A stretch of 64,000 nucleotides of DNA from Bacteroides sp. (GTDB taxonomy: Bacteria > Bacteroidota > Bacteroidia > Bacteroidales > P3): contig JAMPIH010000001.1 of assembly GCA_023662825.1 (NCBI GenBank), positions 124,001 to 188,000 of the forward strand. Reading direction: 5' to 3'. Of the stretch, positions 45,319 to 55,020 are shown one piece after another. The notes under the pieces were generated by a model. The model was not told the DNA's origin, searched no databases, and saw only the letters and a list, made by a program, of their open reading frames with translations. Made by a program: the position numbers and the translations under genes. The first letter of the stretch is position 1; the number at the start of each line of letters is the position of its first letter.

Positions 45319-47373
45319 TTACATTTTTTGGCCGCGCTCCTCCACCAACGAGAATATCTGGGCGGCCCGGTTGATGTTATAAATGGAAAGCCGTTTGTTT
45401 TCCGTAAAGAAGAAATTCCGTGCATCCACACGCGAGAAACCGCCGAAACGGGCCTCATCGCTGCATAAAATCAAGCGATACCTGCCTTCTTCGGCCACCG
45501 GAATCCTGTAATCGGGCAAACTCCGGTTCACGTGCCAGTTGAACACGAACAAGAAGGTATCCTTTACCGAAAACACGATCGTCTTGTTCTCCTCGTCTAT
45601 CGAGAGCAGGCGCGCCATGGGGCAGCCCCGCAGGTTCATCTGCCGGGCAAGGCCGAGCATGACGCGGTCGAATTCGCCGAGGAAGCCGTATTTGAGGCCG
45701 CGGTTGTCCGCCAAAGACCACTGGCGGCGCGCATAGCGGTAGGACTCGCCGTTGCCCGGACGCGGAAAGTCTATCCATTCGGGATGCCCGAACTCGTTGC
45801 CCATGAAATTTAGGTATCCACCGCCCTCGGCGCCGGCAAACAGACTTATAAGACGTATCATCTTGAGCAAGGCCATGCCCCGGTCTGTCTCGGCACTGTT
45901 GGAACCGATCGACATCTGGGTGTACATATGGGCTCCCATCAGGCGGAAAGCCAGCGTCTGGTCGCCCACCAAAGCCTGGTCGTGGCTTTCGGAGTAGGCG
46001 ATCTGCGGTACCGAACCGATGCGGTCGGTAACCGTATGCCAAAGCTCGGACATAATCCAGTCTTCGTCCCTGCGTTCCTTGATAATCTTTATCCAGTAGT
46101 CGGGAATGCCCATCGAGAGCCGGTAATCGAAGCCGTAGCCGCCCTCTTGCGTGGCCACGGTCATGCCCGGCATGCCGCTCACCTCTTCGGCGATGCTCAG
46201 ATGCGTTCCGGGACGCATTTCCCTAATCAAATCGTTTGCCAAGGATAGATACACCAAGGCGTTCTCGTCCACCTCGGAGCCGAAATAATTCTGGTAGGTG
46301 CCGAAATTGTCCACATAGCCGCGATGGTAGTAAATCATGGCCGTAACGCCATCGAAACGGAATCCGTCGAAATGGAATTCCTCCAGCCAGTAGCGCAGGT
46401 TTGAGAGCAGGAAACGCTTTATTTCGTCGCGCCCGAAGTTGAACATGCGCGACCCCCAGTAGGGATGCGTGCCGGCCGAGCCGCCGTAGCTGTAGAGGTC
46501 ATCGCTGCCGTCGATGCGGTTCAAGCCCTCGTTCACGTTCTCCACAAAGTGCGCGTGAACCACGTCCATCACCACGAAAAGCCCCATTTCGTGGGCGGTG
46601 CGGATCAGTTCCTTCAAATCGTCGGGCGTGCCGAAACGCGAGGATGGCGCGAAGAAATTCGACACATGGTAGCCGAAACTGCCGTAATAGGGATGTTCGG
46701 CGATGCCCATAAGCTGCACCACATTGTAGCCGGCATCCTTGATGCGCGGCAGCACGTTCTGCCTGAACTCGGCATAGGTACCCACGCCCTCTTTTTCCTG
46801 CGCCATGCCGATATGCGCCTCGTAGATAAGGGGCGTCTGCCTGGAAAAATCAGCCTGGGGGCGTATTTCATGCGTGCCGGTATTCCAACGGAAATCTTTT
46901 CCGGGATGCCACAGCGCGGCCGAGAAATCCTTGCTGGCCTCGTCTTGCACGGCGTAGAAGGTGTAGGCGGGAAGCCGCATTTTCCAACTTCCGTGGCAGT
47001 CCTGCACATACATCTTGTAGCGCGAGAGATGTTTGAGACCCGGCACGGAAGAGGCCGGCATCTCGATTTGCCAGACGCCGTTTTCCTTGCGTTCGAGTGC
47101 GTGCGAGGTCTGGTCCCAGTGGTTGAAATCTCCGCAGAGGAACACATGGCGCGCGTTGGGCAACCATTCGCGGAAGACCCAGGTATCGCTGTCTTGCCGG
47201 TAATGCAACCCGAAATAAAGGTGCGCGGAAGCGAAACCGTACAGACCACCCCATGCTTCCTCGATACGGTTTTTGGTAGCGAGATAGGCGTTGTGGCGGC
47301 GTTCGATAACCTCCGAAACCGGCCACAGCCAGGAATCTCTTTCGATAAAGGGCAGCGTTTTTTTCACGGCCAA
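45319..47373 (-). CDS. glgB: 1,4-alpha-glucan branching enzyme (GH13)
   Basis: 684 residues. N-terminal CBM48 (HYRQDSDTWVFREWLPNARHVFLCGDFNHWDQ), then the GH13 barrel with region I DVVHAHFVEN, region II GFRFDGVTAMIYYHRG (Asp nucleophile), region III LSIAEEVSGMPG (Glu acid/base) and region IV YSESHDQALVG, and a C-terminal beta domain. The long CBM48 and VHAHFVENVNEGLN sequence resemble the eukaryotic-type branching enzymes widespread in Bacteroidetes. Known: creates alpha-1,6 branches in glycogen. No other glycogen gene is adjacent; it sits between lepA (21 nt upstream) and osmC. Confidence 0.95.
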   Translation of the reverse strand: MAVKKTLPFIERDSWLWPVSEVIERRHNAYLATKNRIEEAWGGLYGFASAHLYFGLHYRQDSDTWVFREWLPNARHVFLCGDFNHWDQTSHALERKENGVWQIEMPASSVPGLKHLSRYKMYVQDCHGSWKMRLPAYTFYAVQDEASKDFSAALWHPGKDFRWNTGTHEIRPQADFSRQTPLIYEAHIGMAQEKEGVGTYAEFRQNVLPRIKDAGYNVVQLMGIAEHPYYGSFGYHVSNFFAPSSRFGTPDDLKELIRTAHEMGLFVVMDVVHAHFVENVNEGLNRIDGSDDLYSYGGSAGTHPYWGSRMFNFGRDEIKRFLLSNLRYWLEEFHFDGFRFDGVTAMIYYHRGYVDNFGTYQNYFGSEVDENALVYLSLANDLIREMRPGTHLSIAEEVSGMPGMTVATQEGGYGFDYRLSMGIPDYWIKIIKERRDEDWIMSELWHTVTDRIGSVPQIAYSESHDQALVGDQTLAFRLMGAHMYTQMSIGSNSAETDRGMALLKMIRLISLFAGAEGGGYLNFMGNEFGHPEWIDFPRPGNGESYRYARRQWSLADNRGLKYGFLGEFDRVMLGLARQMNLRGCPMARLLSIDEENKTIVFSVKDTFLFVFNWHVNRSLPDYRIPVAEEGRYRLILCSDEARFGGFSRVDARNFFFTENKRLSIYNINRAAQIFSLVEERGQKM

Positions 47374-47394
47374 GGCGAATGTAGAGCCTTCCGG

Positions 47395-49182
<1,788 letters not shown>

Positions 49183-49190
49183 AATTCCCG

Positions 49191-49198
49191 CGAAGATA
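49191..49198 (-). promoter_or_regulatory. -7-like box TATCTTCG of lepA
   Basis: One mismatch to TAnnTTTG on the minus strand, only 8 nt from the lepA ATG, which would leave almost no leader. Confidence 0.4.
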
Positions 49199-49214
49199 CG
49201 GAAATTTAAGTTGC

Positions 49215-49634
49215 CTACACAGCCATCAACGCCCGCCCCAGTTCGTGCAGGGCCTCGATGATTTCTTGTTTCCGTTTCTCCCCAGGCTTCTTGATGCCGT
49301 ATATATACTTCGAAAGAAGGCTTTTGTTGATGCCGATATTACGGGCGATTTCCGACACGTTGAGTTGGGGAAAGTGAGCGAATATACGGGCAATTTCATT
49401 GTCGCCGTCGGGCTCGGCCGAATCTTGGGTAAAGCTGGAGATATGAATATCCTCGTCTAAAGACGGCCAACGCACATCATCCCCGAAACGCCCTATCTTA
49501 AAATCCATGCGTTGCTGTTCGGAAGCCTCTTTCAGCACGGGGAAAGCCTCCAACGGGCGGGAAAAACACGCGCCATTGTCCGTCTCGATCCACACGCGGT
49601 TCCTGTTGAACCAAAGCTTATTTATCTTCTCCAT
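49215..49634 (-). CDS. DUF2442 protein with C-terminal helix-turn-helix
   Basis: 139 residues from the ATG at 49634, which is preceded by GGAGGG (49641-49646) at 6 nt, one of the few strong Shine-Dalgarno sites in the window; the upstream Met is rejected for this reason. The N-terminal 70 residues are DUF2442 ([31 protein letters not shown]). The C-terminal 55 are a Xre-like HTH ([38 protein letters not shown]). Known: DUF2442 genes are often paired with DUF4160 genes, an arrangement suggestive of toxin-antitoxin systems without firm proof. Here the HTH makes it the likely autoregulator of the pair. Confidence 0.82.
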   Translation of the reverse strand: MEKINKLWFNRNRVWIETDNGACFSRPLEAFPVLKEASEQQRMDFKIGRFGDDVRWPSLDEDIHISSFTQDSAEPDGDNEIARIFAHFPQLNVSEIARNIGINKSLLSKYIYGIKKPGEKRKQEIIEALHELGRALMAV

Positions 49635-49668
49635 GATATTCCCTCCACTTTGCAACTATTTCCTCTTT

Positions 49669-49857
49669 TTACAAGGTAACTATCTGTAAAGCCCGTTTAA
49701 TATCTTTCGGTTTGATGCCCAAATTCTCCTTCACTTCAAGCGTTTCCACCTCAATCTTTGCCCGTCCATCCCCGTTTTCAACATGCACGTGAACCGGCAG
49801 ATGCTCCAAAGAGTAAAAGAAAAACCTCATCCCGAAAAGCTCAAACAGCGTAGGCAT
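49669..49857 (-). CDS. DUF4160 small protein
   Basis: 62 residues from the ATG at 49857. The sequence MPTLFELFGMRFFFYSLEHL then PVHVHVENGDGRAKIEVE, ending in a LGIKPKDIKRALQIV helix, is the complete DUF4160 domain. An upstream in-frame start at 49932 would run through the palindrome and promoter and is rejected. Known: often encoded next to DUF2442; possible toxin or partner. It is first in a two-gene run, 34 nt before the DUF2442-HTH gene. Confidence 0.8.
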   Translation of the reverse strand: MPTLFELFGMRFFFYSLEHLPVHVHVENGDGRAKIEVETLEVKENLGIKPKDIKRALQIVTL

Positions 49858-49879
49858 ATTTTCAATTTGTTTCTTCTTG

Positions 49880-49887
49880 CAAATATA
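49880..49887 (-). promoter_or_regulatory. -7 box TATATTTG of the DUF4160/DUF2442 pair
   Basis: Perfect TAnnTTTG on the minus strand, 22 nt before the DUF4160 ATG, directly abutting the palindrome. Confidence 0.7.
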
Positions 49888-49905
49888 GGGATAAAATTTT
49901 ATCCC
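49888..49905 (-). promoter_or_regulatory. Palindromic operator candidate GGGATAAAATTTTATCCC
   Basis: An 18-bp perfect palindrome occupying the spacer just upstream of the -7 box. A bound dimer would block the promoter, so this is the likely operator of the HTH protein encoded in the operon. Confidence 0.7.
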
Positions 49906-49995
49906 CTGAAAAATATTACCCGCAACATCCATAAATCCACGATTTGTATCAAAGAATCCGTAATCCGGGTAAACGGATATTTTTTTCTAATTTAC

Positions 49996-50029
49996 TATAT
50001 TTGCGCACCTTATATATTTGCACACCTTA
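49996..50029 (+). promoter_or_regulatory. Tandem duplicated -7 boxes of the polyferredoxin operon
   Basis: Two 17-bp direct repeats, 49996-50012 and 50013-50029, one mismatch, each starting with TATATTTG. They lie 11-38 nt before the ATG at 50041. Duplicated -7 elements, so two start sites 17 nt apart are possible. Confidence 0.65.
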
Positions 50030-50040
50030 ACTACTACATT

Positions 50041-51537
50041 ATGTTGCGCAAAATCAGAATTACGCTGGCTGCGCTGTTCTTTGCCTTGATTACGCTGCTG
50101 TTCCTCGATTTTACGGGAACGCTGCACGCTTGGTTCGGATGGCTCGCCAAAATCCAGTTTTTGCCCGCCGTCTTGGCATTGAACGTGGGCGTGGGCGTTG
50201 CCTTGGTGCTGCTCACCCTGCTGTTCGGGCGCGTTTACTGCTCCGTTATCTGTCCCTTGGGCGTGTTTCAGGACATCGTGTCCTGGATCAGCGGCAAACG
50301 CAAGAAACACAGGTTCCGCTTTTCGTATTCGCCCGCCAGGAAATGGCTCCGCTACACGGTGTTGGTGCTATTTGTGGCCGCCCTTGTGGCCGGAATCGGT
50401 TCTTTCGTGGCACTGCTCGCCCCCTACAGCAGCTACGGACGCATTGCCCAGAACCTCTTCGCCCCGCTCTGGCAATGGGGCAACAATTTCCTGGCCTATC
50501 TGGCCGAACGCGCCGACAGCTACGCCTTTTACAGCACCGAGGTATGGATCAAGAGCCTGCCCACCTTTATCGTGGCGGCGGTTACCTTCGTGGCGTTGGT
50601 GGTGCTGGCCTGGCGCAACGGCAGAACCTACTGCAACACGATATGTCCTGTGGGTACCGTACTGGGCTTCCTTTCCAAATTCGCCCTCTTCCAGCCCACG
50701 ATTGATAAAGACAAATGCAACGCCTGCGGCCTGTGCTCGCGCAAGTGCAAGGCTTCCTGCATCGACGGCAAGAACCATCAAATCGACTACAGCCGCTGCG
50801 TGGCCTGCATGGACTGCATCGACACCTGCCAGCACGGCGCCATCAAATACCGGCTCCGCTACCGTAAGGGAACCGTGCCGGTTCAGGCCGAAAACAAACA
50901 GGAAGTGGACACCGCCCGCCGCGGTTTCCTTACCGGTGCCGGATTACTTCTCGGTGCCACCGCGCTCAAGGCCCAGGAAAAGACGGTGGACGGCGGCTTG
51001 GCCACCATCCTCGACAAGAAGATTCCCGAACGGCAGACCCCGATCGTACCGCCCGGTGCCCGGAGCCTCGCACACCTGCGCCAGCACTGCACCGGCTGCC
51101 AGCTCTGCGTGTCGGCCTGCCCCAACGGCGTGCTCCGCCCCTCCTCCTCGCTGCTGTCGCTCATGCAGCCCGAATCCTCTTACGAACGCGGGTACTGTCG
51201 CCCCGAATGCACCAAGTGTTCCGAAGTATGCCCGGCCGGTGCCATCCTCAAGATAGACCCCGCGCAGAAATCGTCCATCCAGATAGGCCATGCCGTATGG
51301 GTAAGGCAGAACTGCCTGCCGATAGAAAAAGGCGTTACCTGCGGCAACTGCGCCCGCCACTGCCCCACCGGCGCCATCACGATGGTGCCCTCCGACCCCG
51401 AGGACGAGTATTCGGTAAAGATTCCCGCCGTGAACGAAGAACGCTGCATCGGCTGCGGAGCCTGCGAGAACCTTTGCCCCGCCCGTCCCTTCAGCGCCAT
51501 TTACGTAGAAGGCCACGAGGTTCACAAAACCATTTAA
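50041..51537 (+). CDS. Membrane polyferredoxin (NapH/NapG-like fusion)
   Basis: 498 residues from ATG 50041; the frame is open upstream but this start fits the promoter boxes. N-terminal half: four to five transmembrane helices with a NapH-like CSVICPLGVFQD and CNTICPVGTVLGFL motif, then [4Fe-4S] motifs CNACGLCSRKCKASC and CVACMDCIDTCQHGAI. Residues around 287-305 contain an internal twin-arginine-like RRGFLTGAGLLLGATALKA, followed by a second ferredoxin part with CTGCQLCVSACP, CTKCSEVCPAGAI, CGNCARHCPTGAI and CIGCGACENLCP. Known: NapH/NapG-type proteins pass electrons from quinol to periplasmic partners. First of four plus-strand genes. Confidence 0.88.
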   Translation: MLRKIRITLAALFFALITLLFLDFTGTLHAWFGWLAKIQFLPAVLALNVGVGVALVLLTLLFGRVYCSVICPLGVFQDIVSWISGKRKKHRFRFSYSPARKWLRYTVLVLFVAALVAGIGSFVALLAPYSSYGRIAQNLFAPLWQWGNNFLAYLAERADSYAFYSTEVWIKSLPTFIVAAVTFVALVVLAWRNGRTYCNTICPVGTVLGFLSKFALFQPTIDKDKCNACGLCSRKCKASCIDGKNHQIDYSRCVACMDCIDTCQHGAIKYRLRYRKGTVPVQAENKQEVDTARRGFLTGAGLLLGATALKAQEKTVDGGLATILDKKIPERQTPIVPPGARSLAHLRQHCTGCQLCVSACPNGVLRPSSSLLSLMQPESSYERGYCRPECTKCSEVCPAGAILKIDPAQKSSIQIGHAVWVRQNCLPIEKGVTCGNCARHCPTGAITMVPSDPEDEYSVKIPAVNEERCIGCGACENLCPARPFSAIYVEGHEVHKTI

Positions 51538-51549
51538 ACTGCAAGAAAG

Positions 51550-52980
51550 ATGAGCGAACAAGATAAGAACAACGGAATGAACCGCCGCCAGTTTTTAGGC
51601 CGTTTGGGAGCCGGGGCGGCCGTATCCACGCTGGCCTTGTCGGGCTGCGCCCCCAAAACGGGAAAAAGCACCGCCGGTCAAGGCGAGATTCCCACCGACA
51701 AGATGACCTACCGCACCAATCCAACCACGGGCGACAAGGTGTCCATTCTCGGCTACGGCTGCATGCGCTGGCCCGACGTGGAAGGCGGGGTGGGTCGCGG
51801 CGATGCCGAACTCGACCAGGAAACCATCAACCGCCTGGTGGATTACGCCATTGAGCACGGGGTCAACTATTTCGACACCTCTCCGGCCTATTGTCAAGGG
51901 CGTTCCGAACGCGCCACAGGCATTGCCTTGAGCAGGCATCCGCGCGACAAGTATTTCATCGCCACCAAGCTCTCCAACTTCGCCCCCAGCACCTGGAGCC
52001 GGGAGGCCTCGATGGAGATGTACCGCAACTCGTTCAAGTACCTGCAGACCGACCACATCGACTACATGCTGCTGCACGCCATCGGCATGGGCAACGACGG
52101 CATGAAGGAGTTCGAGGAACGCTACCTCAACAACGGCATGCTCGATTTCCTGGTGGAGGAACGCAAGGCCGGACGCATCCGCAACCTCGGTTTCTCCTAT
52201 CACGGCGACATCGCCGTATTCGACCGCGCCCTGGCCGAACACGACAAATACAAATGGGACTTCGTGCAGATCCAGCTCAACTACCTGGATTGGAAACACG
52301 CCAAGGAAATAAACGAGCGCAACACCAACGCCGAATACCTCTACACCGAACTCGAAAAACGCGGCATTCCCGCCGTAATCATGGAGCCGCTCTTGGGCGG
52401 ACGTCTGTCAAAGGTGCACGACCATGTGGCCGCACGCCTCAAACAGCGCGAACCCGAACGGAGCGTGGCCTCGTGGGCCTTCCGTTTCGCGGGCACTTTC
52501 CCGGGCGTGCTCACCGTGCTCAGCGGCATGACCTATATGGAACACCTGCAGGACAACCTGCGTTCCTACGCGCCCCTGCAGCCGCTTTCCGATGAGGAGA
52601 TGCACTTCCTCTACGACACGGCCGACATGATGATGCGCTACCCCACCGTGCCCTGCAACGACTGCAAGTACTGCATGCCCTGCCCTTACGGCATCGACAT
52701 TCCGGGCATCCTGCTGCACTACAACAAGTGCGTGAACGAAGGCAACCTGCCCGAGAACAGGCAGGCGGAGAACTACCGCAAGGCGCGCCGGGCATTCCTG
52801 GTGGGCTACGACCGCAGCGTTCCCAAGCTGCGCCAGGCCGACCACTGCATCGGCTGCAACCGTTGCGTTCACCACTGCCCGCAAAGCATCGACATTCCCA
52901 AGGAACTGCAGAAGATAAACGACTTCGCCGAGTTCCTCAAGCAAGGGCTCGACCTGGCGCCGGCCCTGCAAAAGGCATAG
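51550..52980 (+). CDS. Aldo/keto reductase with twin-arginine signal and C-terminal ferredoxin domain
   Basis: 476 residues. N-terminal Tat signal MNRRQFLGRLGAGAAVSTLALSGC, where the last Cys could also be a lipobox. The AKR barrel has the catalytic set in VNYFDTSPAYCQG (Asp, Tyr), FIATKLSN (Lys) and DYMLLHAIG (His), and FAGTFPGVLTVLSGMTYMEHLQDN. The C-terminus has CNDCKYCMPCPYGIDIP and CIGCNRCVHHCPQSIDIP, two [4Fe-4S] centres. Known: a widespread anaerobe family of unknown substrate. Follows the polyferredoxin by 12 nt. Confidence 0.9.
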   Translation: MSEQDKNNGMNRRQFLGRLGAGAAVSTLALSGCAPKTGKSTAGQGEIPTDKMTYRTNPTTGDKVSILGYGCMRWPDVEGGVGRGDAELDQETINRLVDYAIEHGVNYFDTSPAYCQGRSERATGIALSRHPRDKYFIATKLSNFAPSTWSREASMEMYRNSFKYLQTDHIDYMLLHAIGMGNDGMKEFEERYLNNGMLDFLVEERKAGRIRNLGFSYHGDIAVFDRALAEHDKYKWDFVQIQLNYLDWKHAKEINERNTNAEYLYTELEKRGIPAVIMEPLLGGRLSKVHDHVAARLKQREPERSVASWAFRFAGTFPGVLTVLSGMTYMEHLQDNLRSYAPLQPLSDEEMHFLYDTADMMMRYPTVPCNDCKYCMPCPYGIDIPGILLHYNKCVNEGNLPENRQAENYRKARRAFLVGYDRSVPKLRQADHCIGCNRCVHHCPQSIDIPKELQKINDFAEFLKQGLDLAPALQKA

Positions 52981-52983
52981 TCC

Positions 52984-53409
52984 ATGGCGGAATTGTTCGA
53001 ACTCCTGCAGCAAGGCGGCTACTCCTTGGCGGTAAGGAACAAGGGGGAAGTGAAGACTTTTGGCGGACGCGGGGTTTCCGACCTGTACCGGATCTATTCC
53101 GAAACGCCCGGCCTGTTGCACGGTGCCGAAGTGGCCGACAAGGTGGTGGGCAAGGCCGCGGCCGCCCTGATGGTGCTTGGCGGTGTGCGAAAGCTTAGCA
53201 CGGGAACCATAAGCCGTCCGGCGCTCGACCTGCTGAAGGATTACCCTATGGAGGTAAGCTTCCGGCAGGAGGTGCCGCACATCATAAACCGCACCAAAAC
53301 CGGCCTCTGCCCGATGGAAAGCCGCTGCAAGGATTTGCAGACGCCTCAGGAATGCCTGCAGGCCGTTGCCGATTTTATCCTTTCACAAACAACAAAACCT
53401 CAATCATAA
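52984..53409 (+). CDS. DUF1893 domain protein
   Basis: 141 residues, no signal peptide. DUF1893 features: LAVRNKGEVKTFGGRGVSDLYRIYSE, a KVVGKAAAALMVLGGVRKLSTGTIS helix, and a C-terminal CPMESRCKDL. Some family members are annotated as cytidine-deaminase-fold proteins, but the zinc motifs are not evident. It begins 3 nt after the aldo/keto reductase stop and is in the same operon; a role in processing the redox proteins is only a guess. Confidence 0.8.
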   Translation: MAELFELLQQGGYSLAVRNKGEVKTFGGRGVSDLYRIYSETPGLLHGAEVADKVVGKAAAALMVLGGVRKLSTGTISRPALDLLKDYPMEVSFRQEVPHIINRTKTGLCPMESRCKDLQTPQECLQAVADFILSQTTKPQS

Positions 53410-53414
53410 ACCAA

Positions 53415-53972
53415 ATGAAAAGATTCACCTTATTTCTCGCCCTTCTGGGGCTTATCGGATCGGGAAGCGCGCACGCGCAGAATTTCAAGGCCGAACAAAT
53501 GCTTATCGTCTATTACTCCCATAGCGGCAACACCAAGGCGGCGGCCGAGATAATCCAGAAGGAAACAGGTGCCGAAATGTTCGAGCTCAAAACACAGAAG
53601 GCCTATCCCGAAGACTATCAGGAACTGCTTAAGGTGGCCAAGAGCGAAATCGACACCAAGAAGTATCCCGCCCTGCAGGCCATGCCAAAAAATCTCGAAA
53701 AGTACGACGTGATTCTTGTGGGAACACCCAACTGGTACAGCACCATGGCGCCTGCCGTGAGCGAATTTCTGGCTAAAGCCAATATCGGAGACCAGATTGT
53801 GGTTCCTTTCGTTACCCACGGCAGCGGCGGCATGGCCAACTGCGAGACCGACATGCAGGCCGCCTGCCCCTCGGCGAAATTCCTCAAAGGCATCGCCATG
53901 AACGGATCCAACGCCAAAAACGCCACTGTAAGCATTCAGAAATGGCTTAAGGAAATCGGCATGGCGAAATAG
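53415..53972 (+). CDS. Exported flavodoxin
   Basis: 185 residues with a signal peptide (MKRFTLFLALLGLIGSGSAHAQ) from the ATG at 53415. FMN-binding loop YYSHSGNTKAAA near residue 33, then VGTPNWYSTMAPAVSEFL and VTHGSGGMANCETD. Known: flavodoxins are usually cytoplasmic electron carriers; export fits the polyferredoxin and Tat-exported reductase of the same operon. It lies 5 nt after DUF1893 and is followed by two hairpins. Confidence 0.9.
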   Translation: MKRFTLFLALLGLIGSGSAHAQNFKAEQMLIVYYSHSGNTKAAAEIIQKETGAEMFELKTQKAYPEDYQELLKVAKSEIDTKKYPALQAMPKNLEKYDVILVGTPNWYSTMAPAVSEFLAKANIGDQIVVPFVTHGSGGMANCETDMQAACPSAKFLKGIAMNGSNAKNATVSIQKWLKEIGMAK

Positions 53973-54036
53973 CCGATTTCCATTTCTTAATAAAAGGCGA
54001 AATCTGTACATTTGTATGGTTTCGCCTTTCTTTTTT
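53951..54036 (+). terminator. Terminator of the polyferredoxin operon
   Basis: Two hairpins: a 10-bp stem overlapping the flavodoxin stop (53951-53960 with 53972-53981), and the stronger 10-bp stem 53993-54002 with 54020-54029 followed by CTTTTTT. The second loop also contains a TACATTTG. Confidence 0.85.
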
Positions 54037-54049
54037 GTGCGGAAAGTTT

Positions 54050-54057
54050 TACATTTG
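54050..54057 (+). promoter_or_regulatory. -7 box TACATTTG of the hydroxyacid dehydrogenase gene
   Basis: TAnnTTTG match 30 nt before the ATG at 54088, after the terminator; a second TACATTTG lies in the terminator loop at 54007-54014. Confidence 0.55.
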
Positions 54058-54087
54058 AACTTTAAAGACACCGAAACAAAACAACAT

Positions 54088-55020
54088 ATGAAGATTCTCA
54101 TTGCTCACCAGATACCCAGGGATCCGTTCATCAACATGCCTGCCGACTGGGTCATCACCTTTCCCGAAGAAGGGAAAGCCTGTTTTTCTCCGGAAGAACT
54201 GATTGCATTGGTTCCCGATTACGAAGCCATGATTTCGTATTTTACCGACCCATTGCCCAACGAAGTGATCGACGCCGCCAAGCGTCTCAAGATCATTTCC
54301 AACTTCGGCGCAGGATTCAACAACATCGACATCGAATACGCACGCAGCAAAAGGATTGCCGTCACCAACACGCCTTCGGCAGTCTGCAACCCTACGGCAG
54401 AACACGCCATGGGACTGATGCTGGCCGTTTGCCGCCGTATCGGCGAGATGAACATCAAGATCCGCCTGCAGAAGGAAGCCCTCTGGAAAACGAACGTGCT
54501 GGGACACACCTTGGAAAGCAAGACCCTTGGCATTATCGGCATGGGCAGAATCGGACAGAACCTGGCCAAGAAAGCCGAAGCCTTCGGCATGAAGATCGTT
54601 TACTGCAACCGCAACACCGAAGTTCCCGGCTACACGAGGCTGGGCATGGACGAATTGCTGGAAACCGCCGATGTCATCTCGGTTCACGTGCCGCTGACGG
54701 CCGAGAACACCAAGCTTATCGGCAAGAAGGAATTCGCCAGAATGAAGGCATCGGCCTATTTCATCAACACCTCGCGCGGCGCGGTGGTGGACGAAGACGC
54801 CTTGGCCAACGCACTCGAAACGGGCGAGATCGCCGGGGCGGGACTGGATGTATTCGAAAAGGAACCGTCGGTAAACGAGCGTCTGTACAAGCTTTCGAAC
54901 GCGGTCCTGGTGCCGCACTTAGGCACCGCCACCCACGAGACCCGCGAAGCCACGAGCAAGGAAGCGCTCTACAACATCATCAACTTCTTCGCGCGCAGAC
55001 CCACGAACGTGGTCAACTAA
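54088..55020 (+). CDS. D-isomer-specific 2-hydroxyacid dehydrogenase
   Basis: 310 residues from ATG 54088 (MKILIAHQIPRDPF). The Rossmann motif is GIIGMGRIGQNLAKKAEA. The catalytic residues are Arg in NTSRGAVVDEDAL, Glu in LDVFEKEP and His in LVPHLGTATHETRE. Known: NAD(P)H-dependent reduction of 2-oxoacids such as glyoxylate, hydroxypyruvate or phenylpyruvate in the cytoplasm; the substrate is not predictable. Overlaps the convergent sirtuin gene by 4 nt. Confidence 0.9.
   Translation: MKILIAHQIPRDPFINMPADWVITFPEEGKACFSPEELIALVPDYEAMISYFTDPLPNEVIDAAKRLKIISNFGAGFNNIDIEYARSKRIAVTNTPSAVCNPTAEHAMGLMLAVCRRIGEMNIKIRLQKEALWKTNVLGHTLESKTLGIIGMGRIGQNLAKKAEAFGMKIVYCNRNTEVPGYTRLGMDELLETADVISVHVPLTAENTKLIGKKEFARMKASAYFINTSRGAVVDEDALANALETGEIAGAGLDVFEKEPSVNERLYKLSNAVLVPHLGTATHETREATSKEALYNIINFFARRPTNVVN

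Noticed and set aside
49956-49986. Six-bp stem ATCCGT/ACGGAT with seven T as a plus-strand terminator
   Set aside because: No gene reads into it from the left, the stem is short and the loop long; probably chance in AT-rich sequence.
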